In this document: positions 9,314 through 18,992 of the stretch, piece by piece | Layout of the letters: the number at the start of each line of letters is the position of its first letter | How positions within the stretch are numbered: position 1 is the stretch's first letter | Origin: Sagittula marina | Lineage (GTDB): Bacteria; Pseudomonadota; Alphaproteobacteria; Rhodobacterales; Rhodobacteraceae | Assembly: GCF_014196795.1 (NCBI RefSeq) | Contig: NZ_JACIEJ010000009.1 | Coordinates: forward strand, 170,849 to 234,848 | Direction of reading: 5' to 3' | Length of the DNA stretch: 64,000 nt | Made by a program: the position numbers and the translations under genes | Notes under the pieces: generated by a model | Databases searched by the model: none | What the model was told of the DNA's origin: nothing | Seen by the model: only the letters and a program-made list of their open reading frames with translations

Positions 9314-10492
9314 CTACTCGGCAGCCAAGAGCGTCGGGAAACGCGCCCTGAGAGAGTGCACCAAATCGGTGCGTTCCCAGCTAAAGCCGGTGTCGGTGGG
9401 GGTGCGTCCAAAGTGCCCGTAGGCGGCCGTGTCCCGGTAGATCGGTTGCCGCAACCCCAAATGTGAAGCAATACCCCTCGGCGTAAGGTGCATCAATTCA
9501 CGCAGGGCTTTGGCGATCGCCGCTTCGGACACGAGGCCAGTGCCAAATGTCTCGCAATAAAGCGCCACGGGCGCCGCCACGCCAATGGCGTAGGCAAGCT
9601 GGATTTGACAGCGTTCGGCAAGCCCCGCTGCAACGACGTTTTTTGCCAGGTAGCGTGCTGCATAGGCGGCCGACCGATCCACTTTGGTCGGATCTTTGCC
9701 GGAGAACGCACCGCCTCCGTGCGGAGCCGCGCCGCCATATGTGTCCACGATAATCTTGCGTCCCGTCAGGCCGGTGTCGCCATCCGGCCCCCCAACCACG
9801 AAACGTCCCGTGGGGTTGATCAGCACGCGCGCTTTTTCCAGATCCCAGTCTTCGGGCAGAGCGGCGACGATATAGCGTCGCACGATCTCTTCGACGGCCG
9901 ACTGCGACACGCCCTCACCGTGCTGGGTAGAGACGACCACAGTATCAACGCCGACTGCCCGGCCATTTTCATATCGGCAGGTGACTTGGGACTTCGCATC
10001 AGGCCCGAGTTCGGGAAGCAGACCGGCCTTTCGATCGCGCGACAGGGTTTCAAGGATCTTGTGCGCGTAAAGGATCGGCGCCGGCATCAGCTCCGGGGTT
10101 TCCGAACAAGCGTAGCCAAACATGATGCCCTGATCGCCGGCCCCTTCCTCCTCACCTGTTTTAGCATCGACGCCCTGCGCAATGTCCGCCGATTGACTGT
10201 GGAGCCGGTTCACGATCTCCACAGTTTGCCAATGGAACCCCTCCTGTTCGTAGCCGATGTCCCGGATCACGCCACGCACAATGGCGTCCACTTCAGCCTC
10301 ACTGAGTTCCGCCCCCTTGATCTCGCCTGCGATGGTGATGTGATTGGTCGTCGCCAGCGTTTCGCAGGCGACGCGGGCCTGAGGATTGAGCGCCAGGTAA
10401 GCGTCCAGAATGGCATCGGAGATCTGATCACAGATCTTGTCCGGGTGCCCTTCTGACACGGATTCTGACGTGAAGAGAAAGTGCTTGGTCAT
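9314..10492 (-). CDS. metK: S-adenosylmethionine synthetase MetK
   Basis: MetK makes S-adenosylmethionine from methionine and ATP in the cytosol, so it supplies the methyl donor used by the cobalamin methyltransferases nearby and many other enzymes. Family landmarks are the GHPDKICDQ segment near residue 15, the [12 protein letters not shown] methionine/ATP-site motif near residue 120, and the [16 protein letters not shown] motif near residue 260. The start at 10492 ([11 protein letters not shown]) gives 392 residues, the usual alphaproteobacterial length; an in-frame start seven codons earlier is less likely. It stands alone between gene-poor regions. No SAM-binding riboswitch could be recognised in its leader. 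Confidence 0.96.
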   Translation of the reverse strand: MTKHFLFTSESVSEGHPDKICDQISDAILDAYLALNPQARVACETLATTNHITIAGEIKGAELSEAEVDAIVRGVIRDIGYEQEGFHWQTVEIVNRLHSQSADIAQGVDAKTGEEEGAGDQGIMFGYACSETPELMPAPILYAHKILETLSRDRKAGLLPELGPDAKSQVTCRYENGRAVGVDTVVVSTQHGEGVSQSAVEEIVRRYIVAALPEDWDLEKARVLINPTGRFVVGGPDGDTGLTGRKIIVDTYGGAAPHGGGAFSGKDPTKVDRSAAYAARYLAKNVVAAGLAERCQIQLAYAIGVAAPVALYCETFGTGLVSEAAIAKALRELMHLTPRGIASHLGLRQPIYRDTAAYGHFGRTPTDTGFSWERTDLVHSLRARFPTLLAAE

Positions 10493-11008
10493 GATTTCGA
10501 TCCCGAGATACAAGTTAATACTTTGGCGGCGTTGGTGGGTTCACATAGGGGAAGATCCCCAGAATAAACCGACGTCCCATGCGGCGTGGCTGTCCTTGCT
10601 GGTATTGTGAGAAAGGTGCCTTTCGCCGGGCCGGTCACCTTGTTCGATCCGCGAAACATGGGCATCGTTTCCGGCAAGCCTTGGACGACGTCTTGACCGA
10701 GGAAGTTGTCCTCCGTGTGGCGCTTGAGGGCGCAAACATACGGCGTCAAACCGCGACGTGAAACTCAGGGCGGCTGCGATCTTGCCACGATGCCCCTCTG
10801 ACCAGCCGGGGTCCCGCGTGAAGATGTCGTCATCTTTCTGCACTATCAAAGGTCCAATGGTTTCGGCCTTGGCAAACTCGACCTCGAAATGGTCAAACGC
10901 ACACAGGTCTGGGTTGCCATCGTCGAAGAAGATTTTTGCACCACTTTGAAAGCCACTCTTGCCCAGATCGGGGCCGGAAAGCGCTTCCATTACCATGCAG
11001 AGCATCAT
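10489..11008 (-). pseudogene. Frameshifted remnant upstream of metK, possibly methyltransferase-like
   Basis: Two minus-strand frames join into one plausible protein. Codons from 11008 to about 10740 read with segments such as GAKIFFDDGNPDLCAFDHF and DDIFTRDPGWSEGHRGKIA. A different frame from about 10740 to 10489 continues with HTEDNFLGQDVVQGLP and KVTGPAKGTFLTIP. The junction implies a frameshift near 10740. The second half faintly recalls the post-motif region of FkbM-type methyltransferases, but the resemblance is too weak to name the gene. The second frame runs into the metK start. Confidence 0.3.
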
Positions 11009-12303
11009 CCCCGAAAAGCCTCAGCGTATGTGCCGGCGGTTAAGAAGGAATGAAAAATTTACTTTCGGATCCAGTTTTCCAAGGCAATTCGACACAAAAA
11101 TAGAGCGCCAACGTCATGAGGCCCCGGTCCTTCTAAGAGGCAGACAGGATATACCCGGGTCAGGGTTTTGGGCGCCGATACAAGCTTTCGAAAACACGCG
11201 GATTAGTGTTCTCAACCACCATCAGCGTCCTGCGCAAGATGTCCCAGCCTTTGTCTACCATGCCCGCGAGGCGTTCGCGACGATCACACTCGTAGGGTTT
11301 GACCGTGACAGGGCCGCCGGCCACAAGCCTTTGCAAAAGCGGAGAGATCTGCATCTTGTTATGAGTTTGCTCATGTCGACGATGATTTTTTGCCAACTGT
11401 TCGTTTGCTGGTGACCCCGGCGATTCTGTCGTGCAATCCAGCTGTTATGACGAGAACACTGAAACCGGGTTCGGTCAGACGGTGATCGCCTCTTATTGAA
11501 TGGTGACCAGCGGTATAGTTCAGTCGGCTGTTTTCAGTTTCATGGCGAGTAGTATGCCGCCGATAACCGGATCAGTTTTGAACCCTTATTGAGTGATCGG
11601 CCCGAAGAAGTGAGAAACTAGGCGGTGCATGCATTGCGAGCTGTCCCATCGACGAGTGCTTCGTTCCCTATGCTGGTATCGTCAGGGTCAGCTTGATGGG
11701 TTCGCCGTGGCCTCTCAATCCAAACCGACCACCCCAAGGCACTTGCATGCAGGCGGATGAGAGCCAAGGCAGCCTGGGCTGGAGGGTTTGGCGGCGAAAT
11801 CTCCCCGCCCTTCCGGCTGGTAATCGTCTTTCAACTCAGCTGTCAGACGCCCCTGATTTTGCACCCGGACATGGAATCAGCCGTGGTGCGTAACGCGCCT
11901 TCGACATGCTCGCACAGCCGCTGACACGCCAGTCGGTCTGGAACCCGCCGCGATGCCATTCAGCGCGACTGGGTGTTAATCGAAGCGGTCGTGCGTGGAC
12001 TGCAACCGCTGCTCCGCCCGCCGCAAAAATGATTGCATCGGGCAGGGCGCTTCTCCGCTTCGGCGAGATCAAGGCGTTTCGGGCCTTTGTTCGACCGTCT
12101 GCGCGGCCTTTGAGCGCAACGGCCGCAGCGAGTCCAATCTCCGCGCCATTTTGAGTAGGCAGAGCAGCGGAATATGACTTGTCAAAGCCGAACAACGAGG
12201 TCTTTGAGCAAACCAATGCCGCGAAGTTGAACAGCGCGTTGACGATGCGACTTCGAAATCGGGGCGCATGTCAAAGCTGCGCGCGGATCTGGGGCCGAGG
12301 GCT
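11009..12303. other. Gene-poor stretch between metK region and RuBisCO-like gene
   Basis: About 1.3 kb without a convincing gene. A minus-strand frame of 78 codons (11160-11396) contains LLQRLVAGGPVTVKPYE and MVDKGWDILRRTLMVVENTN, which look protein-like but match no family I can name. A minus-strand frame of 126 codons (11836-12216) is likewise unassigned. The mix of short broken frames suggests decayed genes. No RNA gene was seen. Confidence 0.35.
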
Positions 12304-13548
12304 TCAGCCCCACCTTTCCAACGCAGCGCGCAACTCGGGGCTGTGCGCGCCCTTGTCAGCCAGCGTCTCGCTCTCGGCCGCCGCTTGCCAGGCTTGGCGG
12401 ATGGCGCGCACCCCGGCGGCAGCTCCCATGGGGTGCCCGTGGATGCCGCCACCGCCGAGATACATCAGGTCCAGTGTTTGGCCCGTGCGCTGGTAGGTTT
12501 CCACCGCCTGACCGCCCCATTGACCGGAGCACACCACAGGCAGCGGGCGGTCGGCCTCGGAGAAGATGGGCGTCATCACGTCATGAAAGCTGCGCACGAA
12601 ACTCTCGTCGGGTTCCCAGTACTTTGCGGCGATGCCGTTGATCTGAAACTGGTCCACACCCATCAGCCGCCAGAGCTTCTGATAGGCGCGGAATTCCATC
12701 CCCAGCGCCGGATGGCGCGTCAGGATATCCCACCCGTTGCGATGCGCGTGCAAACACAGGCGAGACCGTTTGCGCAGAAAGCTCATCCCGCCGGGTCCGA
12801 TGGAATTGATGTTTATAACGGCGGCCTGTCCGCCCCGATCAGCCACATAGTCATGCGCCTGCATCATCTGGTCGGGATCGGCGGAAGAGATGCCGAAGGC
12901 ATACATCACCCGCTTGCCGGTTTTGTGTGCGTGGGCTTCGATGACCGGCATGATGGCATCCACCCGCGCCTTCAGCGGGGCGTAGCCGGGGTTCATCATC
13001 TTTTCGTCGTCCTTGATGAAATCGACCCCGGCCTCGCATAGTTCGGCCACGACTTGCGCGGTGTCCTCTGGCGTCAGTCCCAGCGACGGCTTGATGATAG
13101 AGGCAATCATTGGCCCCTCGGTTACGCCCATCAGGCGACGCGATCCGGCGATGCCGAACTGCGGGCCAGGGTGGCAGGCCCAGGCCTGGGGCAGGTCGAA
13201 GTCCATCACCCGCACGCCTGTCAGCCCGCGTGCCGCGTAAACACCGCCGACGGTGACCGTCATCAATGCGGCGATGTCGGTGCCGATCGCCTCCAGCGGG
13301 TAGGCGATCACCGCGTCGCCGCGATTGAACGGTCCGGGCGCGTCGCTTGGGAAGCCGGGTGTCTGCGCCGGGGGCAGGGGAGTGACGCTTTCGACCCGCG
13401 CGGCGCAGCGCCGGCGCACGGCATCGGTTTCGCCCGGCAGTTCGGTGAAGGTGCCTGTGGATTGATCCGACGCGATCTTGGCGGCCATGGCCTCCACGCT
13501 GTCGGGGCATTCGATGCGATAGGTCACGCGGATGAATTCGTCGGTCAT
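12304..13548 (-). CDS. RuBisCO-like protein, probable 3-oxo-isoapionate-4-phosphate decarboxylase/transcarboxylase
   Basis: A form IV (RuBisCO-like) large-subunit homologue of 414 residues. In characterised apiose pathways such proteins cleave 3-oxo-isoapionate 4-phosphate, acting as a decarboxylase (OiaX) or transcarboxylase/hydrolase (OiaT); which one this is cannot be told from sequence alone. Visible active-site elements are IIKPSLGL with Lys153, the carbamate/metal motif FIKDDE with Lys179, Asp181 and Glu182, His267/His269 in LHAHRNGW, a loop-6-like segment with Lys309, and the phosphate loop GGGGIHGHP at 365-373. The ATG at 13548 is preceded by GGAGGAG. It is divergent from the ABC transporter genes. 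The function rests strongly on the neighbouring kinase, lactonase and oxidoisomerase genes. Confidence 0.85.
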   Translation of the reverse strand: MTDEFIRVTYRIECPDSVEAMAAKIASDQSTGTFTELPGETDAVRRRCAARVESVTPLPPAQTPGFPSDAPGPFNRGDAVIAYPLEAIGTDIAALMTVTVGGVYAARGLTGVRVMDFDLPQAWACHPGPQFGIAGSRRLMGVTEGPMIASIIKPSLGLTPEDTAQVVAELCEAGVDFIKDDEKMMNPGYAPLKARVDAIMPVIEAHAHKTGKRVMYAFGISSADPDQMMQAHDYVADRGGQAAVININSIGPGGMSFLRKRSRLCLHAHRNGWDILTRHPALGMEFRAYQKLWRLMGVDQFQINGIAAKYWEPDESFVRSFHDVMTPIFSEADRPLPVVCSGQWGGQAVETYQRTGQTLDLMYLGGGGIHGHPMGAAAGVRAIRQAWQAAAESETLADKGAHSPELRAALERWG

Positions 13549-13569
13549 GGCTGGCTCCTCCTTGGATCG

Positions 13570-13616
13570 AACAGTAATACTCATCATACCTGTTGACAAC
13601 GCGATAATCATCTAAC
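13570..13616. promoter_or_regulatory. Divergent promoter/operator region between RuBisCO-like gene and ABC transporter
   Basis: The word ATCATACCTGTTGACAA lies at 13583-13599. A closely related word, ATCATACCAGTTAAACA, occurs at 22986-23002 in the other divergent promoter of this locus, and the 11-mer ACCTGTTGACA is present in both regions. On the minus strand TTGTCA (13598-13593) and TACTGT (13576-13571) form a possible -35/-10 pair with 16-base spacing, which would place the shared word between them. The shared words are seen; binding by the locus GntR regulator is inferred. Confidence 0.5.
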
Positions 13617-13661
13617 AGGCTGAAGGCGATCAGGGAGGAAGGTCCGTGCCGGGCCGTCTGA

Positions 13662-14639
<978 letters not shown>

Positions 14640-14659
14640 TCCGCCCGCGGATCACGACC

Positions 14660-14685
14660 GGCGGCGCGAGAGGTCTTGCGCCGCC
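14660..14685 (+). terminator. Intercistronic hairpin after the binding-protein gene
   Basis: GGCGGCGC (14660-14667) pairs with GCGCCGCC (14678-14685) around a 10-nt loop that can pair further. There is no T-run, so it is more likely an mRNA-stabilising or partially attenuating stem than a full terminator, giving more binding protein than membrane components. Confidence 0.55.
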
Positions 14686-14710
14686 CCGACCCTGACTTAC
14701 GGATACCCTC

Positions 14711-15349
14711 ATGCGCCCCATTTCCATGGTGGCCACGGTTTGCCTGTCGCTGACGGCGACAGCTTGTCAGATCGTGCCCGACCCCGATCCCGCTGACACG
14801 GCCAATGTGCCCCAGACCGACGAGGCACGCATGGCCGCCTATGTCGCCGAGGCCTGGGAGAGCCAGGTGCAGCCCGTCATCGCCGAGAACGCGGTGGATT
14901 ACGACACCCTGCGCAACCGACTGGCAGAGGGGATCGACGCCGCCGGTGCCGCTTACGGCCTGCGCCCCGATGGTGAAGCCAACCCGTGGAATTTTGCAGT
15001 GACCGGAAGTGGCACGGTGACGGAAGCCCGGCTGGACAGTCGCGCCGCCAAGATGCAGGTGGACATGGACGGCGACGGCGCGGCGGATGTGACCTTGCAA
15101 CTTGGCCCCGTGATCCGGGGCACCGCGTTGCGCGATGCCATGCCCTTTATCGTGTTCACCGATTTCCGGGACCAGATCGAGTTTGCCAAGCTCGCCCGCG
15201 CGATGAACGATCAGGCGGCAAGCGGACTGACCAAGCCCGAGGGCGACGTGGTGGGCGAGACCGTCAGCTTTACCGGCGTCTTTACTCTTCGCAGCGCCAC
15301 CGACACGCCGGAAATCGTGCCGACCGCGTTGACGATGGGCACGCCATGA
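14711..15349 (+). CDS. DUF2291 family lipoprotein
   Basis: A 212-residue protein of the DUF2291 family, which recurs between sugar-binding-protein and ABC ATPase genes in alphaproteobacterial sugar importers; its role is not established. The N-terminus is a short signal peptide ending in a lipobox-like ATAC with the lipidation cysteine at residue 19, so it should be anchored in a membrane facing the periplasm. The stop overlaps the ATPase start as ATGA, indicating a shared transcript and coupled translation. An accessory role in transport is inferred from this placement. Confidence 0.82.
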   Translation: MRPISMVATVCLSLTATACQIVPDPDPADTANVPQTDEARMAAYVAEAWESQVQPVIAENAVDYDTLRNRLAEGIDAAGAAYGLRPDGEANPWNFAVTGSGTVTEARLDSRAAKMQVDMDGDGAADVTLQLGPVIRGTALRDAMPFIVFTDFRDQIEFAKLARAMNDQAASGLTKPEGDVVGETVSFTGVFTLRSATDTPEIVPTALTMGTP

Positions 15350-16905
15350 CCGCGCATTCGGACCTGACGGCAGAGACGACGCATCCCGTGGGCCTGTCCA
15401 TCCGGGGTGGGACGAAGGTGTACCCCGGCACCGTTGCGCTGAAGGATGTGGATTTCGACCTGCGCATGGGCGCGGTGAACGTGCTGGTGGGCGAGAACGG
15501 CGCGGGCAAATCGACGATGATGAAGATCATCTCCGGGGTGGAGCAGCTGACCTCGGGAGAGGTGCGCATGGACGGCGAGGTGGTGCACCTGTCGTCGACC
15601 GACGATGCAGAGCGCCACGGGATCGGCATCGTCTTCCAGGAGTTGAACCTGTTTCCGAACCTGTCGGTGGCGGACAACATCTTTATGGCGCATGAAAAGA
15701 CCCGCGGGCGCATCGACATAGACAGCGCGGCGCAACACGCCGAAACCCGTGCGCTGATGCAGCGGTTGGAACATGACATCGCCCCGGACACGCTGGTAGG
15801 TGACCTGAAGGTCGGGCAGCAACAGATCGTCGAGATTGCCAAGAGCCTTGCGCGCAACGCTCGTATCCTGATCCTCGATGAGCCGACCTCGGCCCTGTCG
15901 AGCACGGAGGTGGAAATCCTGTTCCGCGTGATTGACGAGTTGAAGGCCGAGGGCGTCGGGATCGTTTACATCTCGCACCGGCTGGAGGAGCTGATCCGCG
16001 TGGGTGACTACATCACGGTCCTGCGCGATGGCGTCATCACCGGCGCGCAGTCGATGGAAGGGGTCGATATTCCCTGGATCGTGCGGAACATGATCGGCGA
16101 CAGCTCCAAGGATTTTGCCAAGGAAATCGAACATCCCTTCGGCGCGGAGGCGCTGCGGGTCGAGAACATTCGCCTGCCCGACAGCTCTGGCGGTTTTGTG
16201 GTGGACGGTGTGTCGCTTTCACTGCGCGAGGGCGAGATCCTGGGGATCTACGGGTTGATGGGGGCCGGGCGCACCGAGCTTCTGGAATGCATCATGGGGC
16301 GGCATCAGCATGCCGCCGGAGAGGTCCATGTCTCGGGCAGGAAGATGCGCAAACCCAGCGTGTCAGATCGCATTTCGCACGGGCTGGCGCTGATCCCCGA
16401 GGACCGCAAGCACGACGGTCTGGTACAGATCCTGTCGATCCGCGAGAACATGACGCTGTCCTCGTTGGGCGCGATCACGCGCGGCGGCATCGACATGGAT
16501 CTCGGCGCGGAACGCACCCGCGTGGCGGATTTTGTCAAGCGCATGGTGATCAAGATCGCCTCGCCCGAACATCAGGTGTCGGCACTGTCGGGGGGCAACC
16601 AGCAGAAGGTCGTGATCTCCAAGGCGCTGATGACGGGGCCGCGCGTGCTGCTGATGGACGAGCCGTCGCGCGGCATCGACATTGGTGCCAAGGCCGAGGT
16701 GTTTCGCGTCATGCGTCAACTGGCGGCCGATGGTCTCGGCATCGTTTTCGTCACCTCTGATCTGGAGGAGGTCATGAGCCTGTCGGACCGCATCATCGTG
16801 ATGGCCGAAGGCCGCATCACCGGAGAATTCAGCCATGAGACCGCCACGGAAACGGCGCTCGTTACGGCATCGGCGCCGCGCGGCGCAGAGGGGAAAGAGA
16901 AATGA
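15346..16905 (+). CDS. Sugar ABC transporter ATP-binding protein (RbsA/XylG type, two ABC domains)
   Basis: A 519-residue cytoplasmic ATPase with two fused ABC domains, the normal form for ribose/xylose-type importers. The first domain has Walker A GENGAGKST at residues 49-57 and Walker B LILDEPTSALSS. Its signature region is degenerate (VGQQQ). The second domain has the degenerate Walker A GLMGAGRTE and an intact LSGGNQQK signature followed by LLMDEPSRGIDIGAK, as usual for this family. The ATG at 15346 overlaps the DUF2291 stop and agrees with domain position; a much longer in-frame reading through the DUF2291 gene is rejected. Confidence 0.92.
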   Translation: MTAHSDLTAETTHPVGLSIRGGTKVYPGTVALKDVDFDLRMGAVNVLVGENGAGKSTMMKIISGVEQLTSGEVRMDGEVVHLSSTDDAERHGIGIVFQELNLFPNLSVADNIFMAHEKTRGRIDIDSAAQHAETRALMQRLEHDIAPDTLVGDLKVGQQQIVEIAKSLARNARILILDEPTSALSSTEVEILFRVIDELKAEGVGIVYISHRLEELIRVGDYITVLRDGVITGAQSMEGVDIPWIVRNMIGDSSKDFAKEIEHPFGAEALRVENIRLPDSSGGFVVDGVSLSLREGEILGIYGLMGAGRTELLECIMGRHQHAAGEVHVSGRKMRKPSVSDRISHGLALIPEDRKHDGLVQILSIRENMTLSSLGAITRGGIDMDLGAERTRVADFVKRMVIKIASPEHQVSALSGGNQQKVVISKALMTGPRVLLMDEPSRGIDIGAKAEVFRVMRQLAADGLGIVFVTSDLEEVMSLSDRIIVMAEGRITGEFSHETATETALVTASAPRGAEGKEK

Positions 16906-17963
16906 CCGACATGACTGCAAATTCCGCCATGGGCGGTACAAACTCGACGCTGTTGCTGGTGATGAAGGCGCGCACCTTCATCGCGCTGATCCTTGTTTTC
17001 ATGTTCTTTTCGATTTTCGCGCCAAACTTTCTGTCGGCGGCGAACATGGTCATCATGTCGAAACACGTGGCGCTGAACGCCTTCTTGGCCATCGGCATGA
17101 CCTTTGTCATCGTTTCAGGCGGCATCGACCTCTCGGTCGGCTCCATCGTCGGACTGTGCGGGATGGTGGCGGGCTACCTGCTGCTCAACGGGATGAACTT
17201 TGGCCTGGGCTGGTCGATCCAGTTCAACACGCTTGAGATCTGCATTCTCGTGGCCTGCGTGGGCATCGCAATCGGGGCGTTGAACGCCTTTTTGATCACC
17301 AAGCTCAACGTGGCGCCGTTTATTGCGACGCTGGGCACGCTGTATATCGCACGCGGCGCGGCCATGCTGTCGAGCGAGGGCGAGACCTTTCCGAACCTGA
17401 CCGGCAATCCCGAGTATGGGTCGGCCAGCTACCGCATGATCGGATCGGGTGATTTCCTAGGCGTGCCGATTTCCATCTGGATGCTGATCGCCGTGGGGCT
17501 GCTGGCCGCCTACATCGCGCGGCGCACGCCGCTGGGGCGGTTCATCTACGCGGTGGGCGGCAACGAGCGGGCGGCGGGCCTGTCCGGCGTAAAAGTCACG
17601 CAGGTGAAGTACTTCGTCTACATGTTCTCCGGCTTCTGCGCGGCGTTGGTGGGGATCATCATCTCCTCGCAGCTGGTTGCAGCGCACCCTGCGACCGGCG
17701 ATACCTTCGAGCTGAACGCCATCGCGGCGGCGGTTCTGGGCGGCACGTCCATGTCCGGCGGGCGCGGACGCATCGGTGGCACCATCGTGGGTGCCTTCGT
17801 CATCGGGGTGCTGTCGGACGGGTTGGTGATGATGGGGGTCTCGGCCTTCTGGCAGACCGTGATCAAGGGGATTGTCATCATCGCGGCCGTGGTGCTGGAC
17901 CAGGCACAACAAAAGGTGCAGGCCAAGGTCGCGCTGCAGGCACAGGCTGCGGTCGGCAAATAA
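16902..17963 (+). CDS. Sugar ABC transporter permease (RbsC-like)
   Basis: A 353-residue inner-membrane permease of the ribose/xylose-type family with about eight to ten hydrophobic helices. Family features are SGGIDLSVGSIVGL near residue 72, the EAA-like region with ERAAGLSGVKV, and AAAVLGGTSMSGGRGRIGGT in the C-terminal half. Its ATG overlaps the ATPase stop by four bases and it is followed 12 bases later by the dehydrogenase gene. It should form the channel of the importer with the binding protein and ATPase above. Confidence 0.92.
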   Translation: MTDMTANSAMGGTNSTLLLVMKARTFIALILVFMFFSIFAPNFLSAANMVIMSKHVALNAFLAIGMTFVIVSGGIDLSVGSIVGLCGMVAGYLLLNGMNFGLGWSIQFNTLEICILVACVGIAIGALNAFLITKLNVAPFIATLGTLYIARGAAMLSSEGETFPNLTGNPEYGSASYRMIGSGDFLGVPISIWMLIAVGLLAAYIARRTPLGRFIYAVGGNERAAGLSGVKVTQVKYFVYMFSGFCAALVGIIISSQLVAAHPATGDTFELNAIAAAVLGGTSMSGGRGRIGGTIVGAFVIGVLSDGLVMMGVSAFWQTVIKGIVIIAAVVLDQAQQKVQAKVALQAQAAVGK

Positions 17964-17975
17964 GGGAGGATCGAG

Positions 17976-18992
17976 ATGAGAGGTGCCCTGATCGGTTGCG
18001 GTTTCTTTGCCCGCAACCAGTTGCACGCATGGCGCGACATAGATGGCGTCGAGATCGTGGCCATCTGTGACCAGGACGAGGCCCGCCTGACGGAGGCAGG
18101 AGAGCTGTTCGGCATCGCACGCCGGCACGCCGACGCGGCAGAGATGTTCGCGGAAGGCGGGTTTGACTTCGTCGACATCGCCACCACGGTGGGATCGCAC
18201 CGCCCGCTGGTGGAAATGGCCGCCGCGGCGCAGGTGGATGTCATTTGTCAAAAACCCTTTGCCCTGAACATGGGCGATGCGCGGGCCATGGTGGAGGCGA
18301 TCGCCGCCACGGGAAAAACGCTGATGGTGCATGAGAATTTCCGCTGGCAATCGGCAGTGCGCGCGGCCATCGACGCAATCCGCGGCGGGGCCATCGGCGA
18401 CCCGTTCTTTGGCCGGGTATCATTCCGGTCGGGCTATGACGTGTTCTCCGGCCAGCCGTATCTCGCAGAAGGCACGCGGTTCATCATCGAAGATCTGGGC
18501 ATTCATATCCTCGACATTTCCCGCGCGCTTTTCGGCGACGTGGACCGGATCAGCGCCACCACGCGGCGGATCAACCCGGCGATCAAAGGCGAGGACGTGG
18601 CCACCATGCTGCTGTCGCACGGGTCGGGCGTGACCTCGGTGGTGGATTGTTCCTATGCCACGCAGCGCCGCCCTGAGACCTTCCCCGAAACGCTGCTCGA
18701 AATCGACGGCACCGGCGGTACTTTGCGGCTGGACGCAGGGTATCGGCTGACGGTGCAGGGGGCGACGGAGGCGGTGCGCGATGTGGCTCCGCCGGTTCTG
18801 CCCTGGGCCGAACAGCCATGGCACAACATTCAGGAAAGCGTGCTGCTGATCCAGAAGCACTTTGTCGATTGTCTGCGCAGCGGCGCAGCGCCGGAGACAT
18901 CCGGGCAGGACAACTTGCGCACATTTGCCCTGGTGGAGGCGGCCTACCTGTCGGCAGCGGAGAGGCGCAGCGTCGCGCTGTCAGAACTTTGA
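17976..18992 (+). CDS. Gfo/Idh/MocA family dehydrogenase, probable D-apiose dehydrogenase
   Basis: An NAD(P)-dependent sugar dehydrogenase of 338 residues. The Rossmann motif GCGFFARNQ is at residues 7-15, the CQKPF motif with the conserved Lys93 at 91-95, and the DLGIH motif with Asp173 and His177, giving the standard catalytic set of the Gfo/Idh/MocA family. In characterised D-apiose pathways an enzyme of this family (ApsD) oxidises D-apiose to D-apionolactone. The substrate here is inferred from the neighbouring lactonase, oxidoisomerase, kinase and RuBisCO-like genes. GGGAGGA precedes the ATG, and its stop overlaps the next gene. Confidence 0.83.
   Translation: MRGALIGCGFFARNQLHAWRDIDGVEIVAICDQDEARLTEAGELFGIARRHADAAEMFAEGGFDFVDIATTVGSHRPLVEMAAAAQVDVICQKPFALNMGDARAMVEAIAATGKTLMVHENFRWQSAVRAAIDAIRGGAIGDPFFGRVSFRSGYDVFSGQPYLAEGTRFIIEDLGIHILDISRALFGDVDRISATTRRINPAIKGEDVATMLLSHGSGVTSVVDCSYATQRRPETFPETLLEIDGTGGTLRLDAGYRLTVQGATEAVRDVAPPVLPWAEQPWHNIQESVLLIQKHFVDCLRSGAAPETSGQDNLRTFALVEAAYLSAAERRSVALSEL

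Noticed and set aside
10493..10600. Possible SAM/SAH riboswitch in the metK leader, as found in many Rhodobacterales
   Set aside because: The leader read on the minus strand does not show the conserved core of that riboswitch that I could recognise; only loosely similar CA- and GC-rich bits are present. A covariance search would be needed.
11160..11396. Polysaccharide-epimerase fragment suggested by a GGPVTV hexamer
   Set aside because: Six residues are not enough, and the downstream sequence does not follow that family.
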